Positions 42,332 to 51,890 of a DNA stretch of 64,000 nucleotides are shown in pieces. The translations under genes were made by a program, and so were the position numbers. The DNA is from Novosphingobium sp. Lineage in GTDB: Bacteria; Pseudomonadota; Alphaproteobacteria; Sphingomonadales; Sphingomonadaceae. The stretch covers positions 310,001-374,000 of the forward strand of contig JADJYM010000011.1 of the NCBI GenBank assembly GCA_016719755.1, read 5' to 3'. The notes under the pieces are model-generated. The model did not search any database. It was not told where the DNA came from and saw only the letters and a list, made by a program, of their open reading frames with translations. Every line of letters starts with the position of its first letter. The stretch's first letter is position 1.

Positions 42332-45283
42332 ATGAACACCGCGCGCTTTGCCCGCCTGATGCTGATGCCGCTGGCCGCGCTGGCCGCGCCCGCTCTGGCG
42401 CAGGCCGCCGAAGGGCCATCGCTGAAAGCCCACGTGAACGGCGTGCGCGCCGAGCGGGCGGAAAGCAAGGCGCTTGAAATCGCCGACATGGAGGTGAAGG
42501 TCACCCTGCGCGGCAGCGTGGCTGAAACCGAAATCACGCTGCGCTTCGCCAACCCGTCGGGCGACGTGCTCGAAGGCGATTTCGCGCTGGATATGCCCAA
42601 AGGCTCGGTGGTTACCGGCTATGCGCTCGATGTGGGCGGCACGATGGTCGATGGCGTGCTGGAATCGCGCTACAAGGCGCAGGAGGCCTATCAGAGCCGG
42701 GTCGCGGTGCGGGTCGATCCGGGCCTGGCCGAAGTTGACTATTCGGACCGCTTCTCAACCCGCATCTTCCCGATCCCCGCGCGTTCGGGCCGCACGGTGC
42801 GGCTGCGCTTCGTCACTCCGCTGGACCCGGTGGAGGGCTACCGCCTGCCGCTGGAAATGGCGGCGGCGGTGGGCAGGCTGCGCCTCGCCATCGAGACTTC
42901 GGGGCAGAGCGCCGCGCCGCGCGTAACCCTGCCGCGCGGGGTTTCCGGGCAGTTGCAGGGCGGGGCGCTGGCCTTCAGCGGCGATCAGGTGAAGCTGGGC
43001 GGGGCGCTGGTGATTGCTCCGGCGAAAAGCGCCGCGCTGCTGGTCAGCGAGCATCCGGGCGAGGGGCGGTTCTTCGAACTGTCCGACCGGCTGGCGGCCC
43101 TGCCGCCCAGCGGCGCGCCCGCGCCCGTCGTTCATGTGTTCTGGGACCGCTCGGTCAGCCGGCTTGACGACGATCTGGCCGCCGAACGCGCGCTGCTTGG
43201 CGATTGGCTGCGGGCCAAGGGCGCGCAGCGGGTCAGCGTCACCTTGTTTGACAGCACGGCGCCCGAAACCCATGCCGGACTAACCCCGGAAGCCGCGCTG
43301 AAGCTGATCGCGCAGGCGCGCTATCGCGGCGGCACGTCCTATGCCGGTCTGGCGGGGGTGAAGGTTGCCGATGGCACACCATGCCTGCTGTTCAGCGATG
43401 GACGCCCGACGATGGACGGGCAGGGGCAGGGCCTGCCCTGCGCCGCGCGCGCGGTGACCAGCGGGCCGGAGGCGGACCGCGCGCTGCTGAGCGAACTGAC
43501 CGGCAATGCCCCGGTCGAGCTTGATACCAGAAACCACGCTGCCGCACTTTCACGCCTGCTGGGGCCGGGATCACCGGTAGCGCGGCTGACCGACGACGCG
43601 GGCCGCGCGGTGGATCATGTCGTGCTGGATGCCGCGCCGGGAGCCTGGCGGATCGTGGGCCGGATGCCCGACACGGGCGGGCTGCGGCTGACGCTGGCGA
43701 GCGGCGAGACGCGCGCTTACCGCGCGGCCTCTCCGATCACGCCGATGTTCGCGGGGCCGGGCGCGCTGTGGGCCGCGCGGCGGCTGGCCGGGATCGGCGA
43801 GGATGCCGGACCAGACGAGCGGATCGCCTTTGCCCGGCGCTATTCGGTCGCCAGCCCGCAGGCCGCTTTCGTGGTGCTGGAAACGCCCGATGACTATGCC
43901 CGCTCCGACATCGAACCACCCGCCAGCTATCCCAAGGACCAGCGCGCCCGGTTCGACACGCTGCGCGCCGCGCAGCTGCGCCAGAAGGAGGAGCGGCAGA
44001 AGCAGCTGGCCGGGCAGGTGCGCGGCACCTGGGACGAAGTGCTGCGCTGGTGGGAGACGAAATACGATCCCGAAGGCCGCCCGCAGCGCGCGGTGCAAAA
44101 GCAGGTGGCTGGCGCAAGCGCCAGCGGCGGCGAGGAGGGGGAGAGCGATCAGGTGATCGTCACCGCCCAGCGCGCGGCGGACAACGCGCGGCCCCGGCGC
44201 GAGAACCGGTCCACGCCTTCAGCCCCTCCGCCGCCACCGCCGCCGCCACCACCGCCGCCGTCGGCAATGGCCGCACCGGCCATGGTGGGCGAGGTTGCCG
44301 CCCGCGAATCAGACGCGCGCACCGTCCAGACCGCACCCGGCGGGTCGATCGCGGTTGAGCCGTGGTCGGCGGACCGGCCCTACATCGCCCGGTTCGAGGC
44401 GGCGGGCGCGGATTATGAAACGGCCGTGGACGAGCAGCGCGCCAAGCATGGCTCGATCCCGCTGTTCTGGTTCGATCTGGCCGAATGGCACTTTGCGAAC
44501 GGCCGCAAGGCCGAGGCGGCGCGCGCGGTGGAAAGCGCGCTCGATCTGCCGACGCGGGATAACCAGACGCTCCAGATCGTCGCCTCGCGGTTGCTGCGCT
44601 ATGGCAGCGAGACCCGCGCGATTGCCCTGCTGGAACGGCTGGTAAAGCTGGAAACCGACCGCCCGCAGCCGCGCCGCACCCTGGCGCTGGCGCTGCTGGA
44701 ACGGGCCAAATTGCGCGAGGGCAAGGCCCGCGAGGCGGACCGCAAGCGGGCGCTCGCTCTGCTGGAAGAGGTGCTCACCACGCCCTGGCCCGACCAGTAC
44801 CGGGGCATCTATGCCATCGTCCTGGTCGAGGCGAACCGCCTGATCGCCCAGCTGGGCGGGCGCGAGGGCAGCGGGACGCGGCTCGATCCGGCGCTGATCC
44901 GCCCGCTCGATGCCGGGGTCCGGGTCAGCGCGGAATGGAACACCCCGCGCACCGACATCGACCTGTGGGTGCGCGAACCTTCGGGCGAGGAGGTCGGCTA
45001 TTCGCACCGCCTGTCGGCGCGCGGCGGGCGCTACAACCAGGACATGACGCAGGGCTACGGGCCGGAGGAATACATGCTGCGCGTGGCGGGCAAGGGCGAA
45101 TACGAGGTCCGCGCCAAGACCTTCGCGGCGGACCGCAACAACCCCAACGGCCCGTCCAACCTGACCTTGCGGATCACCTACGACTTTGGTCGCCCGACCG
45201 AGCGGGAGGAACTGGTGACGGTGGAAATGAAGCCGGAGGAAAGCGGCATGCGGCTGGTCGGCCGGGTGAAGGTGGAGCGCTAG
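42332..45283 (+). CDS. Large secreted VIT/vWA-type protein with TPR and DUF2135-like regions
   Basis: The protein is 983 residues. A signal peptide (1-24) precedes a VIT domain (about 45-170, with GDFALDMPKGSVVTGYAL and SRYKAQEAYQSRVAVRVDPG). A vWA-like region follows, with an intact MIDAS DxSxS in VFWDRSVSRL near residue 272. A Pro-rich linker (13 Pro near 632-644) comes next, then a helical repeat region (about 680-850), and a C-terminal DUF2135-like beta domain (VRVSAEWNTPRTDIDLWVRE). Just before the Pro tract is DQVIVTAQRAADNAR, which resembles the N-terminal motif of sphingomonad TonB-dependent receptors. It is probably a periplasmic or outer-membrane interaction protein. Its function is unknown. 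Confidence 0.85.
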   Translation: MNTARFARLMLMPLAALAAPALAQAAEGPSLKAHVNGVRAERAESKALEIADMEVKVTLRGSVAETEITLRFANPSGDVLEGDFALDMPKGSVVTGYALDVGGTMVDGVLESRYKAQEAYQSRVAVRVDPGLAEVDYSDRFSTRIFPIPARSGRTVRLRFVTPLDPVEGYRLPLEMAAAVGRLRLAIETSGQSAAPRVTLPRGVSGQLQGGALAFSGDQVKLGGALVIAPAKSAALLVSEHPGEGRFFELSDRLAALPPSGAPAPVVHVFWDRSVSRLDDDLAAERALLGDWLRAKGAQRVSVTLFDSTAPETHAGLTPEAALKLIAQARYRGGTSYAGLAGVKVADGTPCLLFSDGRPTMDGQGQGLPCAARAVTSGPEADRALLSELTGNAPVELDTRNHAAALSRLLGPGSPVARLTDDAGRAVDHVVLDAAPGAWRIVGRMPDTGGLRLTLASGETRAYRAASPITPMFAGPGALWAARRLAGIGEDAGPDERIAFARRYSVASPQAAFVVLETPDDYARSDIEPPASYPKDQRARFDTLRAAQLRQKEERQKQLAGQVRGTWDEVLRWWETKYDPEGRPQRAVQKQVAGASASGGEEGESDQVIVTAQRAADNARPRRENRSTPSAPPPPPPPPPPPPSAMAAPAMVGEVAARESDARTVQTAPGGSIAVEPWSADRPYIARFEAAGADYETAVDEQRAKHGSIPLFWFDLAEWHFANGRKAEAARAVESALDLPTRDNQTLQIVASRLLRYGSETRAIALLERLVKLETDRPQPRRTLALALLERAKLREGKAREADRKRALALLEEVLTTPWPDQYRGIYAIVLVEANRLIAQLGGREGSGTRLDPALIRPLDAGVRVSAEWNTPRTDIDLWVREPSGEEVGYSHRLSARGGRYNQDMTQGYGPEEYMLRVAGKGEYEVRAKTFAADRNNPNGPSNLTLRITYDFGRPTEREELVTVEMKPEESGMRLVGRVKVER

Positions 45284-45325
45284 CCTGCGGAACGTCTGAC
45301 GGCGGCGGGCGCTGTGCCGCTCTGG

Positions 45326-45353
45326 ATTGCCGCGTCGCTGCGCTCCTCGCAAT
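45326..45353. repeat. Short palindromic repeat (ATTGC...GCAAT)
   Basis: ATTGC and GCAAT enclose CGCGTCGCTGCGCTCCTC, a common dispersed alphaproteobacterial repeat form. It lies between convergent genes. Confidence 0.6.
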
Positions 45354-45467
45354 GACGAAGGTTCGGATAAACCCGCTCGTCCTTGCAAGGCCGCCAGGGC
45401 GCGGGCCTGCCCCCTCCATAAGCCTTGCGGGCTGGTGCCTCCCTCCAAGGGGGGGAGGCACCGCACC

Positions 45468-46751
45468 TTACGGGGCGACCACCACCTGGCCGCGCGCCAT
45501 CACGAACTTCATCGCCTTCAGCACCCGCACGTCGGCCAGCGGATCGCCGTCGACCGCGATGATGTCCGCTGCCTTGCCCGGCTCGATCGTGCCGGTTTCC
45601 TTGTCGACGCCCAGCAGCTCGGCGGCGTTGACCGTGGCAGCCTTGATCGCTTCGGCGGGGGGCATGCCGAACTTCACCAGCAGCTCGAATTCGTCGGCGT
45701 TGCGGCCATGCTTCGATACGCCCGCATCGGTGCCATAGGCGATGCGGATGCCGGCCGGGTAAGCCTGCTGCAGCGACTTGCCGGTGATGCCGATGCGCCA
45801 GTCGATCTGCGCCTTGATCGCGGGGGGATAGGCGTTGGGATTGGCGGCGAGCCGTTCCAGATAGCCGTTCACGGTCGACAGCGTCGGCACATAGAAGGTG
45901 CGCTTTTCCTTCATCAGCTTGAGGATCTCGTCGTCCATCACCGTGCCATGCTCGACCGAATCCGCACCGGCGCGGACCGCCAGCTTGATCCCTGCGGCGC
46001 CGTGGGCGTGGACCGCGACCTTGCGGCCATAGGCGTGGGCGGTTTCGACCAGGGCGCGGGCCTCGTCCTCGTCCATCCGGGTGGCAAGGCCGGTGCCCGA
46101 ATTGACCCCGCCGGTGGTGGCGAACTTGATCACGTCCGCGCCGCGCCCGATCTGGCGGCGCACCGCGCGGCGGCAATCGTCAGGCCCGTCGCACAGGTTC
46201 TCGGTATCGTAGGCGCCGTGGAGATGGTCAGCCAGCCCGACGCGGCCATCCATGTGGCCGCCGGTGGTGGAAATCGATTCGCCCGCATCGATAATGCGCG
46301 GCGCCATCAGCCAGCCGCGCCGGGATGCTTCCTTCAGCGCCAGCACCTTGCCGCCATCGTCACCCAGGTTGCGCACCGTGGTAAAGCCCGCGCGCAGGGT
46401 CTTCATCCCGTTCCAGTAGGCTTCGTGGGCCTTGAGCGGCACACTGTCGGTCATCGCCGCGGCCAGCCCCTCGTTGCCCCCACGGTCGCTGGCAAGGTGG
46501 ACGTGGGCATCGATCAGGCCGGGCAGCACGGTGCGGGTCTTGAGGTCGATCACCGGCGAGCCTTCGGGCGCGGGGACGTGGCCTTCGAGCACCGAGACGA
46601 TCCGGCCGTCATCGACCACGATGGTCGAGGCGCCGCGCACGGGCTGGCCGGGCACGGCGATCAGCTTGCCGGCGTGGATATAGGTCGGCGCGGCGAGCGC
46701 GCTGGTGGCGCCCAGCAGGCTTGCCGCAAGCGCGGCGACGGAACGGAACAT
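45468..46751 (-). CDS. Secreted metal-dependent amidohydrolase
   Basis: A 427-residue amidohydrolase-superfamily protein with a signal peptide (about 1-20). It has the metal motif LPGLIDAHVHLASD, VIKFATTGGVNSG (likely bridging Lys), AVHAHGAAGIKLAVRAG, SVEHGTVMDDEIL and the final metal Asp in AYGTDAGVSKHG. This binuclear-zinc subgroup includes Xaa-Pro dipeptidases and imidazolonepropionase-like enzymes. The substrate is not predictable. The ATG at 46751 starts the signal peptide. Confidence 0.9.
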   Translation of the reverse strand: MFRSVAALAASLLGATSALAAPTYIHAGKLIAVPGQPVRGASTIVVDDGRIVSVLEGHVPAPEGSPVIDLKTRTVLPGLIDAHVHLASDRGGNEGLAAAMTDSVPLKAHEAYWNGMKTLRAGFTTVRNLGDDGGKVLALKEASRRGWLMAPRIIDAGESISTTGGHMDGRVGLADHLHGAYDTENLCDGPDDCRRAVRRQIGRGADVIKFATTGGVNSGTGLATRMDEDEARALVETAHAYGRKVAVHAHGAAGIKLAVRAGADSVEHGTVMDDEILKLMKEKRTFYVPTLSTVNGYLERLAANPNAYPPAIKAQIDWRIGITGKSLQQAYPAGIRIAYGTDAGVSKHGRNADEFELLVKFGMPPAEAIKAATVNAAELLGVDKETGTIEPGKAADIIAVDGDPLADVRVLKAMKFVMARGQVVVAP

Positions 46752-46866
46752 GCAGGATTCTCCCCGGGGAAGCGATGGTCTGGCGGAGAGACTATCGGGG
46801 AGAGGCGCGGCGGGCAATGGGGTGCAAGCGGAAGATCGGCCTCGTCCGTTCGTATCCGGCTGGGCC

Positions 46867-47499
46867 TCAGCCCAGCAGTGCCCCGCGCAGCATGGCAACC
46901 AGATCGGCGCGCAGCTGGGCCGGGTCTGCATCGCGCGCGAATTCGATCACCGTTTCCACCGAGATCCCGGCGAGCAGGCAGCCGACCATGAAGGCCGCGT
47001 GCTGGGCGGGCACGCGCGCCGGGATCGATCCCGCCGCCTGCGCCGCCGCGATCAGTTCGTGCAGGCGCTGGCCGAAGCGGACCTGCACCTCATCAAACAC
47101 GCTGCGGGTTTCCAGGCGGTTGGCGATCATCGCGCTGAACAGCACGAAATAGGCCCGCACGGCGGGATCGGAGACAACCAGTTCGACAAACCGGTCGAAC
47201 AGCGCCAGCAACTGGTCCAGCGGATCGGCCTTGTCGGCGATGGCGATGTCGATCTGTTCGTGGACATGGGCGGAGACGTGCCAGATCACCGCCTCGATCA
47301 GTCCGTCCTTCGATCCGTACTTGCGGCTGGCCAGCCCGCGCGAAAAGCCCGCGGCTGTGCCCACCCGCTCCAGCGTGCAGGCCAGATAGCCTTCGGCGGC
47401 GATGATCTCGGCCGCAGCTTCCAGCAGGCGGCGTTCGGATTCCTCGCGCCGCTGCGCCTGGGTGCGCCGCGCTCGCGGCGGGGCCAGTTCGACGTTCAT
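46867..47499 (-). CDS. TetR-family transcriptional repressor
   Basis: A 210-residue protein with an N-terminal HTH (RLLEAAAEIIAAEGYLACTLERVGTAAGFSRG, ASRKYGSKDGLIEAVI) and a helical ligand-binding domain. It diverges from the P450-rubredoxin operon with 129 bases between. The palindrome at 47540-47555 is its likely operator, so it probably represses the P450 genes until a substrate binds. Confidence 0.92.
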   Translation of the reverse strand: MNVELAPPRARRTQAQRREESERRLLEAAAEIIAAEGYLACTLERVGTAAGFSRGLASRKYGSKDGLIEAVIWHVSAHVHEQIDIAIADKADPLDQLLALFDRFVELVVSDPAVRAYFVLFSAMIANRLETRSVFDEVQVRFGQRLHELIAAAQAAGSIPARVPAQHAAFMVGCLLAGISVETVIEFARDADPAQLRADLVAMLRGALLG

Positions 47500-47539
47500 G
47501 CGTTCCCCGTGCGGACCGAGCCGCCTGTTCTGCAAGATA

Positions 47540-47555
47540 GTTGTTGACCAACAAC
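47540..47555. promoter_or_regulatory. Putative TetR operator
   Basis: GTTGTT-GACC-AACAAC is a perfect 6+6 palindrome between the divergent tetR and P450 genes, 73 bases before the P450 start. It stands out as AT-rich in its surroundings. Confidence 0.55.
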
Positions 47556-47628
47556 CAACAGTAAAATAGCCATGCCGTCAAGCCCTTCGCCAGCCAAGGC
47601 GATTCCGGGCACACGAAGGAGAGCGTGA

Positions 47629-48900
47629 ATGGCTGTCGCCACCGAACTTGCCCAGACGATCATTGACCCCAAGGCCTATTCGCTGCGCGATCCGGTGGAT
47701 CAGGCGTTCAGGACGATCCGCGCCGAAACCCCGCTGGACGTTGCCTCGCTCGAAGGGTTCGAGCCGTTCTGGGTGGTCAGCCGCCACGCCGACATCAAGG
47801 AGATCGAACGCCAGCCGGATATCTTCCACAATGGCGACAAGTCGACCTTCCTGACCAACATCGAAGGCAACCAGCGCGTCCAGATGCTGACCGGGGGCGA
47901 GCCGAACCTGATCCGCAGCCTCGTTTCGGTCGACGGGCTGGAGCACAAGAACCTGCGCGGGATCGTGTTCCCGCACATCACCCCGCGCGCGATCCGTCCG
48001 CTGGAAGACCAGATCCGCGCCATCGCCAATGAATTCGTCGATTACATGCTGAGCTTCGATGGCGAATGCGATTTCGCCGCCGACGTCGCCTTCCTCTATC
48101 CGCTGCGCGTGATCATGACCGTGCTGGGCGTGCCGCAGGAGGACGAGGCGTTCATGCTCAAGCTGACGCAGGAACTGTTCAACAACGCCGACCCGGAACT
48201 GAACCGCGCCCGCGCCGAACTGACCCCTGAGGAAATGCTCAAGTCCTTGTGGGAAACCACGATGGAACTGGAAAACTACTTCGCGGCGGTGACCAGGAAA
48301 TTCCGTGACAACCCCACCACCCACATCAACAGCCTGATTGCCAACGCGAAGATCGACGGCGAATACCTCAACCACCGGCAGATGATGGGCTATTACATCA
48401 TTGCCGCCACCGCCGGGCACGACACCACCAGCAACACCACCGCCGGGGCGATGTGGGCCATGGCCGAGCGTCCGGGCATGCTCAAGCAGATGCAGGACAA
48501 CCCGGACCTGATCAACGCCTTCGTCGAGGAATCGATCCGCTGGGAAGTGCCGGTCAAGCACTTCATGCGCAGCGCGGTGAGCGATTGCGTGGTTGGCGGC
48601 CAGCAGATCAAGGCCGGTGACTGGCTGATGCTGTCCTACCAGTCCGCCAACCGCGACGAGAGCGTCTGGGCCGATCCGTTCGAATATCGCATCGACCGCA
48701 AGGACAATCCGCAGATCGCCTTTGGCTATGGCGTCCATGTCTGCCTGGGCCAGCACCTTGCGCGGATGGAAATGCGCATCCTGTGGGAAGAACTGTTCAA
48801 GCGCCTCAAGTCGGTTGAAATGAACGGCCAGGGCGAACGGACGATTTCCAACTTCGTCTGCGGCCCCAAGCACGTGCCGATCCGCTTCAAGGCGAATTGA
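47629..48900 (+). CDS. Cytochrome P450
   Basis: A 423-residue soluble bacterial P450. It has the I-helix oxygen-binding [13 protein letters not shown], the K-helix [11 protein letters not shown] (ExxR), the PERF-like region [11 protein letters not shown], and haem ligand Cys372 in [18 protein letters not shown]. The subfamily cannot be fixed by eye. It resembles the group of terpene- or steroid-oxidising P450s. It is encoded with a rubredoxin 11 bases downstream and next to a TetR repressor. Confidence 0.95.
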   Translation: MAVATELAQTIIDPKAYSLRDPVDQAFRTIRAETPLDVASLEGFEPFWVVSRHADIKEIERQPDIFHNGDKSTFLTNIEGNQRVQMLTGGEPNLIRSLVSVDGLEHKNLRGIVFPHITPRAIRPLEDQIRAIANEFVDYMLSFDGECDFAADVAFLYPLRVIMTVLGVPQEDEAFMLKLTQELFNNADPELNRARAELTPEEMLKSLWETTMELENYFAAVTRKFRDNPTTHINSLIANAKIDGEYLNHRQMMGYYIIAATAGHDTTSNTTAGAMWAMAERPGMLKQMQDNPDLINAFVEESIRWEVPVKHFMRSAVSDCVVGGQQIKAGDWLMLSYQSANRDESVWADPFEYRIDRKDNPQIAFGYGVHVCLGQHLARMEMRILWEELFKRLKSVEMNGQGERTISNFVCGPKHVPIRFKAN

Positions 48901-48911
48901 GGAGGGCGGTC

Positions 48912-49088
48912 ATGTCCCAAACCCCTTCGCGCCAGTGGCGCTGTCGCAATTGCGGGCTGATCTATGACGAGGCGCTGGGCCTGCCGGAGGACGGCATCGC
49001 CCCCGGCACCCGCTTCGAGGACATCCCCGAGGACTGGTACTGCCCCGATTGCGGCACCGAGAAGCAGGACTTCGAGCCGCTCGATTAA
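48912..49088 (+). CDS. Rubredoxin
   Basis: A 58-residue protein with the FeS4 ligands in CRNCG (Cys11/14) and CPDCG (Cys44/47) and the conserved [15 protein letters not shown]. The start at 48912 follows GGAGGGCGG. It lies directly after the P450 gene, suggesting it could deliver electrons to the P450 (inference), since P450s more often use a 2Fe-2S ferredoxin. Confidence 0.94.
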   Translation: MSQTPSRQWRCRNCGLIYDEALGLPEDGIAPGTRFEDIPEDWYCPDCGTEKQDFEPLD

Positions 49089-49144
49089 CCGGGCGATTAA
49101 ATTGACGATTGACCCGCTGCGGGGCGGCGGGCATCGTTGCCGCC

Positions 49145-49990
49145 ATGCATACCGAAACCATCCGCATTCCCGTATCCGGCGGGATCGACATCGTTGCCGA
49201 CATCGCCGGCCCGCGCGACGCGCCGATGGTGATCCTGGGGCACGGCGGCGGGCAGACCCGCCATTCGTGGGACAAGGCCGAACTGCAACTGGCGGCGGCT
49301 GGTTACTGCGCGGTCAACTATGATCTGCGCGGCCACGGGGACAGCGGCTGGTCGCCGGATGGGCGCTATCCGAACGAGGTCCGCTCGGCCGATCTGGCCG
49401 AAATCGCCAGACTGGCGAAAGGGCCGGTGGCGCTGGTTGGCGCTTCGCTGGGCGGGATCACGGCGCTGATCGCCTGCACGCGCGGGCTGGATGCCGCAGC
49501 TCTGGTGCTGGTCGATATCGTCCCCAAGATGTCGGTCGAGGGTGCTGACAAGGTGCGCGGCTTCATGTCCGCCGCGCCCGACGGTTTCGCCAGCCTGGAA
49601 GAGGCGGCCGACGCGATTTCGGCCTATTATCCCGACCGGCCCCGGCCCAAGGACCTCTCGGGCCTCAACAAGAACCTGCGCCAGGGCGACGACGGGCGCT
49701 ATCGCTGGCACTGGGATCCCCGGATGATGCAGGACATGCGCGGCGATCCGCACCACATCCTTGCAATCATGGACGAGGCCGACTGGACCGACCGCATTCC
49801 CACCCTGCTGGTGCGCGGCATGAAAAGCGACATCGTCACCGAAGACGGGGTGGAAGACCTGCGCCGCCGCATCCCCGCGCTGGAAATCGCCGACATCCGC
49901 GGCGCGGGCCACATGGTGGCGGGCGACAGGAACGACGAATTCAACGCCGCGGTGATCGAGTTCCTGACCCGGGTGATGCCGGCGAAGTAA
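49145..49990 (+). CDS. Alpha/beta hydrolase
   Basis: A 281-residue alpha/beta-hydrolase fold protein. The oxyanion-hole region is LGHGGGQTRHSW, the nucleophile elbow GASLGG (Ser), and the catalytic His is in RGAGHMVAGD, with a probable acid in KSDIVTEDGV. The substrate is unknown. It lies on the same strand 56 bases after rubredoxin, so it may belong to the P450 unit. Confidence 0.88.
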   Translation: MHTETIRIPVSGGIDIVADIAGPRDAPMVILGHGGGQTRHSWDKAELQLAAAGYCAVNYDLRGHGDSGWSPDGRYPNEVRSADLAEIARLAKGPVALVGASLGGITALIACTRGLDAAALVLVDIVPKMSVEGADKVRGFMSAAPDGFASLEEAADAISAYYPDRPRPKDLSGLNKNLRQGDDGRYRWHWDPRMMQDMRGDPHHILAIMDEADWTDRIPTLLVRGMKSDIVTEDGVEDLRRRIPALEIADIRGAGHMVAGDRNDEFNAAVIEFLTRVMPAK

Positions 49991-49991
49991 A

Positions 49992-50023
49992 CGTCATCCC
50001 GGCGGGTCAAGCCCGCGACGACG
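49992..50023. repeat. Short palindromic repeat
   Basis: CGTCATCCCGGCGGG-TCAAG-CCCGCGACGACG lies between convergent genes. It is a member of the CGTCAxCCCGG family. Confidence 0.7.
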
Positions 50024-50032
50024 CACGATGCC

Positions 50033-50893
50033 TCAGGCGCTCTTGCGCAGCCCCTTCAGCTTGCGCACCGCGCGGTAGGCGAGCGCTTTGGCGGTGTTGT
50101 GCGCCGGGAAGGCGGCGGGGCTTGCGGGGTGCATGCCCAGTTCGCGCAGCATATGGTTGAAGGCGCGCGCGTCGGCCTCGGCATAGGACCAGTCCGAGCG
50201 CCAGGTGACCGACAGCGAGATCGACGGCGCTTCGCCGTTCTGCACCCAGTGCGGGGCTTTCACCGGCACGTGGAGCGCCGCGCCGGGGGTAAGGCCGACC
50301 GGCGTGCCCTTGGCGGCGAAGGCGTCGCTCCACGGCAGGTTGCGGTGGTGCTTGCCGAGGTGGAATTCCTCGTGGACGCGGGCGGAGAACATCTCCTCGT
50401 CCTCCACCGGGAACAGGGTCATGGTCTTGGAGCCGGTGACCTGAAGCAGGATGTTGTGCTCCGGATCGAAGTGGAACGGGGTAACCCCGCCGGGCGAGGT
50501 GATGAAGACAAAGCCTTCAAGCTGCATCATCTTGCCGGTGCGCGGCTCCACCACTTCGCGCAGTTCGCCAAGGATCGCATGGAGCAGGGCGGCATAGTCA
50601 GGATGCTGCTCGATCCGCTTGAGCGCGACCCACGATCCCGCCGCGCCGATGTTGCGGATGGTGTCGGTGACGGGCAGGGTGGCGGCGGGCACGTCCTCGG
50701 GCGCGATCCCGATCGGCAGCTTGCCGGGGTTGTACTCGATCGAGTCGGTCGGCAGCGCCTCGGCCAGGGCGGCCAGCGCCTCCAGGGTCAGCAGCGGGTG
50801 ATCCGTCAGCGAATGGCTGAGCCGCACCGGCGCGCCCGGATAGGCGGCGGCGAAGGCGGCAAGGGCTTCGGGCGGAAAAACGGCGCGGTCCAT
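50033..50893 (-). CDS. JmjC/cupin-like 2-oxoglutarate oxygenase-type protein
   Basis: A 286-residue protein with a double-stranded beta-helix core. The Fe-binding HxD is in VTPFHFDPEHNIL and the distal His in VPVKAPHWVQNG, the pattern of JmjC-type hydroxylases. Flanking segments include FVFITSPGGVTPF and GSKTMTLFPVED. The target could be a protein or small molecule. The C-terminus is basic. Confidence 0.82.
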   Translation of the reverse strand: MDRAVFPPEALAAFAAAYPGAPVRLSHSLTDHPLLTLEALAALAEALPTDSIEYNPGKLPIGIAPEDVPAATLPVTDTIRNIGAAGSWVALKRIEQHPDYAALLHAILGELREVVEPRTGKMMQLEGFVFITSPGGVTPFHFDPEHNILLQVTGSKTMTLFPVEDEEMFSARVHEEFHLGKHHRNLPWSDAFAAKGTPVGLTPGAALHVPVKAPHWVQNGEAPSISLSVTWRSDWSYAEADARAFNHMLRELGMHPASPAAFPAHNTAKALAYRAVRKLKGLRKSA

Positions 50894-51015
50894 GGCGCGG
50901 GTCCTCGTTGCAGCGGAAATCGCAGCCTGCGCCCTAGCACTCAGGGGTTAAGATTGGGTGGGTGCCCCCGGCCGTTCGCGCGGGCCGGGGGCTTGGCGGA
51001 GCGGGCGGGCGGGCC

Positions 51016-51687
51016 CTAGTCCGGGATTTCCCAGCGCACCCCGGTGGCAAAGCTGCCGGGCACCCGCGCGCCGGTATCGTCGGTGGCGGGTTCGAAGCGG
51101 GCGCGGCTGGCCAGCTTGTCGCAGGCGGTCGCATCCAGCCGGGGCCAGCCGCTGGAGGCGGTAACCTCGCAGCCCGCGACGCGGCCCTCGCGGTCAATCG
51201 CCAGGCGCACGCGGGTGACGCCGGTGTGCTCCTCGCGCAGGTCCTGGGCGGGGTAGTCGTTCGGCGTCACCCACAGGCCGGGGTTGCCGCGCGGCTTGGC
51301 CCCCCTGGCGGTGAAGGCGGGCGAAGGGGTGGGGCGGGGCGGCACGGGGAACAAAGCCTCGCCCACGCCGCCGCCTTCGCCCGCTCCGGCCGATGGCATG
51401 ACCGGCGGAAGCTGCACCGGGCCGAGCGCGAAATCGCTGGCGGGTATTGGCGGCGGGGCCTTGGTGGGCAGCGTTCGGTTGTCGCGTGGCTGCGGCGTCG
51501 GCGGCGGCGGGGGCAGCACCCTGGGCGGAACGGTCTGGAAGGTCGAGACCAGCCGGGTCGGCAGGGTGCGGGTAAACTCTGCTGCGAGCCCGGTCACCAG
51601 CGCATATCCGGCCGCGACGTGGATCAGCGCGACCGCGCCGAACGTGCCGATGCGGCGGGGGGTGGGGGCGGTTCCTGCGTAGGCCAT
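51016..51687 (-). CDS. tonB: Energy transducer TonB
   Basis: The protein is 223 residues. A short cytoplasmic N-terminus is followed by one membrane helix (about 14-33, FGAVALIHVAAGYALVTGL), a Pro-rich spacer (VLPPPPPTPQP and similar) and a C-terminal TonB domain with VTRVRLAIDREGRVAGCEVT and ATACDKLASRARFEP. It transmits proton-motive force to outer-membrane receptors. No exbBD genes are adjacent, which suggests one of several TonB copies, as is typical for sphingomonads. Confidence 0.9.
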   Translation of the reverse strand: MAYAGTAPTPRRIGTFGAVALIHVAAGYALVTGLAAEFTRTLPTRLVSTFQTVPPRVLPPPPPTPQPRDNRTLPTKAPPPIPASDFALGPVQLPPVMPSAGAGEGGGVGEALFPVPPRPTPSPAFTARGAKPRGNPGLWVTPNDYPAQDLREEHTGVTRVRLAIDREGRVAGCEVTASSGWPRLDATACDKLASRARFEPATDDTGARVPGSFATGVRWEIPD

Positions 51688-51890
51688 GGCATCCTCCTTC
51701 GCTGCGAGTGCGCCGGAAGGTTCGGGGCGGGGGCCCTGTGGCGTGTCCGATTCGCCCCGTGGCGACTCGAGAGAATGTAACAGTATAACGTAGCATCCAA
51801 CGCGGCAAGCTTGATTTCCGTAGCGTCAACCTGTCGTGCTTTCCCCCGCAGCGCCTTGCATCTAGGCTGGCGGGAAACGGAGGGATGCAG

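Noticed and set aside
47629-48900. Assignment of the P450 to CYP153 alkane hydroxylases
   Set aside because: The general context (TetR, rubredoxin) is suggestive, but I cannot confirm the subfamily from motifs alone.
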